Below, piece by piece: positions 13,602 through 16,195 of a stretch of 16,195 nucleotides of DNA; the first letter of the stretch is position 1, and every line of letters begins with the position of its first letter. The position numbers and the translations under genes are program-made. The stretch spans positions 1 through 16,195 of the forward strand of contig JAJYGS010000019.1 of NCBI GenBank assembly GCA_021785055.1, read 5' to 3'. Under the pieces are notes generated by a model, which did not search any database, was not told the DNA's origin, and worked only from the letters and a program-made list of their open reading frames with translations. The DNA comes from Nitrospirota bacterium. GTDB lineage: Bacteria; Nitrospirota; JACRHJ01.

Positions 13602-14588
13602 TCAGACCGCCCCGGAAAGCTCCAGTACAAGCCGCTCCATGACAAGTCTTGGCGGCACTGGGGAGCCTTTAAGCTCCCTGTCCGCTTTCGTTAAAGAGCT
13701 GAACGCTCGGACGACTTCATCGTCCGACAGCTTCCTTGCGGGGGATTTCCGTCCGCCCCTGCCGCCTGCCTGCCAGTCATCGCCCGCTGCCATCTTCCGC
13801 CACTGTCCGGAGAGTATCGCAAGGAGTTTCAGGGGTTCCTCGCCGTCCCGGAGCAGTTTCTCCAGCGTCTCGACGGCCCTCGACGTGTCCCCTGCCGCCG
13901 CCGCGTCCGAAAGCTCGAATACCGCGGGCAGGCCGAAATCCCCCACCGACTCCCGGACGTCTTCCTCCTTTACTTGCCGTCTCTCGCCAAGGAGGTTGAA
14001 TACCTTGTTGAGCTCCGCCTCAATCAGGGCTATGTTCCCGGACAGGGTCTCGGAAAGATATGCCACGGCGCCACGGTCTATGGTAAAACCCGACGCCCGG
14101 ACGAGTTTCTGGACAATGTCCGGTATTTCGTAATCCCGCGGTCGCCAGAAATGCGCAAAAACGGCGCTATCCGGGAGCATGTCGGAGAGAGTCCGTTCCT
14201 TCGAGCGGTCCGCGCCCATTGCGAGAAGGATCAAAACGCAGTCCGGAGACGGCGCTTTAAGATATTCCTTTAGCTCCTTCAAGTCCCGGAGCTTGTCCGC
14301 TTCCTTAAGTATAACAAGGCGCCTGTCCGCCATCATCGGGAGCGTGGAGGCCTGCGCCGCAACCTCCGCCGCCTTCGTGTCCTTGCCATAGAAAACATCG
14401 AGGTTAAAATCCCTCGGCGCGCCCGCGAGGGCCTTGTCGGTTATGGCCGCGAGCGCCCTGTCGGCGAAGTATTGCTCCTCGCCGGTGAAGAGATATACGG
14501 GAGCCAATAGTCCGGCGCCGGTAGACCGGCCAGGCCGGCATTTGTCGAGGTGGTCGAAAAGTGCCTTGTGTGTAATAGATTTTTTCAT
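13602..14588 (-). CDS. holA: DNA polymerase III delta subunit
   Basis: I choose the ATG at 14588 (328 residues, MKKSITHKALFDHL), not the longer in-frame start at 14735, because it follows lptE in a TGATG one-base overlap and gives normal HolA length. Features include VYLFTGEEQYFADRAL at the start, DVFYGKD, LPMMADRRLVILKEADKL (sliding-clamp-loader N-terminal domain), DCVLILLAMGADR, and the C-terminal collar region with LSGQWRKMA. Delta opens the beta clamp during clamp loading. The alanine-, lysine- and glycine-rich segment GRGGRKSPARK in the collar domain is a likely flexible loop. It is the last gene of leuS-lptE-holA and converges on rpsT. Confidence 0.94.
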   Translation of the reverse strand: MKKSITHKALFDHLDKCRPGRSTGAGLLAPVYLFTGEEQYFADRALAAITDKALAGAPRDFNLDVFYGKDTKAAEVAAQASTLPMMADRRLVILKEADKLRDLKELKEYLKAPSPDCVLILLAMGADRSKERTLSDMLPDSAVFAHFWRPRDYEIPDIVQKLVRASGFTIDRGAVAYLSETLSGNIALIEAELNKVFNLLGERRQVKEEDVRESVGDFGLPAVFELSDAAAAGDTSRAVETLEKLLRDGEEPLKLLAILSGQWRKMAAGDDWQAGGRGGRKSPARKLSDDEVVRAFSSLTKADRELKGSPVPPRLVMERLVLELSGAV

Positions 14589-15100
14589 CAGAACGTATCC
14601 AGCACCCGTATGATAAATTCCTCCGCAAAGCGTTTTGAGGCGTATTTTATGGCCTCTTCCTTGCGGATCTTGCTTTTGGTGACGTCCACGGTAACCCGGT
14701 AATCGGCGAACGAAGTGAAGTCGTTTTTCTTCCATATCACCTTTTTTGTCTTTATATCGGATACCTTCACGTCCATGTGCATTATAAGCCTGTACTCAAG
14801 AATCCTCTCCTGCGGGTCGTACGACAGGGGTTCGAGTTCCACTCTCGTTACTTTGCCGTCTACAAGTATGTCCGCGTCCCCTTCGTCCGCAAGCATCCAG
14901 CGCCCGTCGATGGCGATCTCTTCCTTCAATGCCGCCGTTACGTCCTTCTCCGCCAGAGGCTCCCATGAATCGTTTCGGAACATCTTTACGAAGACCTTGT
15001 ATTTTCCGGGAGCATTACCCGTGCCCGCGCCTCTGCCCGCAAGCTGATAGCCGCACGCGGGCAGGGTCAACAGTAAAACCATACAGAACAATTTTTTCAT
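14588..15100 (-). CDS. lptE: LPS-assembly lipoprotein LptE
   Basis: The 170-residue protein begins with a lipoprotein signal, MKKLFCMVLLLTLPAC, with lipobox LPAC (lipidated cysteine C16), followed by GYQLAGRG, the typical LptE start. The body has KVFVKMFRNDSWEPLAEKDVTAALKEE and IRKEEAIKYASKRFAEEFI, matching the LptE/RlpB family that plugs the LptD barrel and delivers LPS to the outer membrane. Its presence implies an LPS-type outer membrane. The start at 15100 has little Shine-Dalgarno and lies 9 bases after the leuS stop. It overlaps holA by one base (TGATG). The leuS-lptE-holA order is a common conserved cluster. Confidence 0.93.
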   Translation of the reverse strand: MKKLFCMVLLLTLPACGYQLAGRGAGTGNAPGKYKVFVKMFRNDSWEPLAEKDVTAALKEEIAIDGRWMLADEGDADILVDGKVTRVELEPLSYDPQERILEYRLIMHMDVKVSDIKTKKVIWKKNDFTSFADYRVTVDVTKSKIRKEEAIKYASKRFAEEFIIRVLDTF

Positions 15101-15109
15101 ATAGAGAGT

Positions 15110-16195
15110 CTATACCACTATGCTAACGAGCTTGGATTTCACGTATATTACCTTTTTCGGCTCCTTGCCGCCCAGGAACTGCCTTACCTTTTCCTGCGAA
15201 AGCGCGGTCTGTTTCACATATTCGTCCTCCGACTCCGCCGGAACCGTTATCCTGTCCCGCACCTTCCCGTTTACCTGAACGACGACGAGAACTTCGTCCG
15301 CTTTTATCAGCTCAGGGTCGAATACCGGCCAGGGGACGTTCTCGATTTCCGTATCTTTTCCGAGAGCTTCCCAAAGCTCGGACGCGACATGCGGGGCAAA
15401 GGGCGAAATCAGCAGGATCAAGACCTCCACGGCCTCGCGCAGAGCGGCTTTATCTTCCGGGCCGTCTTTGCCCGGCTCAAACTGGTAAAGCGTGTTCACA
15501 AGCTCCATTACGGAGGCTATGGCGGTATTGAAATGGAACCTGTCCTCTATGTCGTCGGTAACTTTTTTTATGGTTTTGTGGGTGGCGCGGCGCAGGTTTT
15601 TTGCATTCGCTGACGCATTTCCCGACGATGTTCCGGCTGATTTTATGGTATCCAGGTTCTCGTGAACAAAGCGAAATATGCGCGAAAGGAACCTGAACGA
15701 GCCTTCCACGCCCTGGTCGGACCACTCCAGGTCCTTTTCCGGCGGGGATGCGAATAGAGAGAATAATCTCGCGGTGTCTGCGCCGTATTCGCGTATCAGC
15801 TCGTCCGGGTCCACCACGTTGCCCTTGGACTTGGACATCTTCGCCCCGTCCTTTATGACCATTCCCTGTGTCAGGAGGTTCTTGAATGGCTCGTCCGCCT
15901 CTGACAGGCCGAGATCCCGGAGAACCTTGGTGAAAAACCTCGAATATAAAAGATGCAGAACCGCATGTTCGATTCCGCCGATGTACTGGTCAACGCCGCC
16001 GGTGCCGGCCGACTGGTCGCCGCCGGACATCCAGTAAGCCGCGTTATCTTTCTTGAACGGCGAATTATCGTCCCAGCCCGTATAGCGCAGAAAATACCAC
16101 GAGGAGTCCACGAAAGTGTCCATCGTGTCCGTCTCGCGTGTGGCGGCGGCCCCGCAAACAGGGCATTTAACACTCAGGAACCCCCAGGAGGTTGT
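15110..16195 (-). CDS. leuS: Leucyl-tRNA synthetase, C-terminal part (partial)
   Basis: The reading frame is open to the right edge, giving 361 residues of the C-terminal part; the N-terminus with the HIGH motif lies outside. The internal ATG at 16123 is not the start, because the frame continues with VKCPVCGAAATRETDTMDTF, a conserved LeuRS segment. TFVDSSWYFLRYTGW, VDQYIGGIEHAVLHLLYSRF and the catalytic loop KMSKSKGNVVDP are canonical, followed by the anticodon-binding helical domain and a C-terminal domain with VVVQVNGKVRDRITV. It attaches leucine to tRNA(Leu). It is the first visible gene of the leuS-lptE-holA operon. Confidence 0.98.
   Translation of the reverse strand, partial: TTSWGFLSVKCPVCGAAATRETDTMDTFVDSSWYFLRYTGWDDNSPFKKDNAAYWMSGGDQSAGTGGVDQYIGGIEHAVLHLLYSRFFTKVLRDLGLSEADEPFKNLLTQGMVIKDGAKMSKSKGNVVDPDELIREYGADTARLFSLFASPPEKDLEWSDQGVEGSFRFLSRIFRFVHENLDTIKSAGTSSGNASANAKNLRRATHKTIKKVTDDIEDRFHFNTAIASVMELVNTLYQFEPGKDGPEDKAALREAVEVLILLISPFAPHVASELWEALGKDTEIENVPWPVFDPELIKADEVLVVVQVNGKVRDRITVPAESEDEYVKQTALSQEKVRQFLGGKEPKKVIYVKSKLVSIVV

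Noticed and set aside
14589..14735. Longer N-terminus for holA
   Set aside because: It would read through lptE in another frame; the ATG at 14588 follows lptE by a one-base overlap and starts the conserved protein.

Overview
The window is a compact bacterial chromosomal segment with mostly GC-rich coding DNA and almost no spacer. It reads as a diderm (Gram-negative-type) bacterium with respiratory multiheme cytochromes: there is an LptE-type outer-membrane lipoprotein (lipopolysaccharide assembly), a seven-heme c-type cytochrome and HAMP membrane proteins of a kind I associate with Nitrospirota and Desulfobacterota. The phylum is an inference from gene content and protein style, not shown directly.

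Layout. (1) 1-1617, minus strand: a three-gene operon of a HAMP membrane protein, an exported seven-heme cytochrome c, and the first 51 residues of a second basic, one-TM membrane protein that runs off the left edge. (2) 1741-9035, plus strand: a complete tryptophan operon trpE-G-D-C-F-B-A, covering every step from chorismate to tryptophan. A type II toxin-antitoxin pair (Phd/YefM-like antitoxin, RelE/ParE-like toxin) sits between trpD and trpC, with the toxin stop overlapping the trpC start. The trpE-trpG spacer holds an 85-bp fold-back element, and the trpG-trpD and trpF-trpB spacers hold related GC-rich hairpins. (3) 9036-13101, minus strand: a histidine kinase, the lipid II flippase MurJ and a metallo-beta-lactamase-fold hydrolase, joined by ATGA overlaps. 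The hydrolase stop codon directly abuts the trpA stop codon. (4) 13205-13477, plus strand: rpsT (ribosomal protein S20) with a TTG start. (5) 13602-16195, minus strand: leuS (C-terminal part), lptE and holA.

How it works together. The trp genes form one transcription unit. trpC/trpF and trpB/trpA keep tight 4-bp overlaps, while all four other junctions carry inserted-looking DNA. The most unusual feature is the toxin-antitoxin module embedded in the operon without breaking its reading logic: every downstream trp gene lies behind it. The hydrolase-murJ-kinase operon links an envelope-facing sensor to peptidoglycan precursor export, with no response regulator gene in view. The leuS-lptE-holA and rpsT genes are housekeeping. 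No rRNA, tRNA, CRISPR array, transposase or convincing intrinsic terminator was seen, and no stretch over 300 bases lacks a gene.
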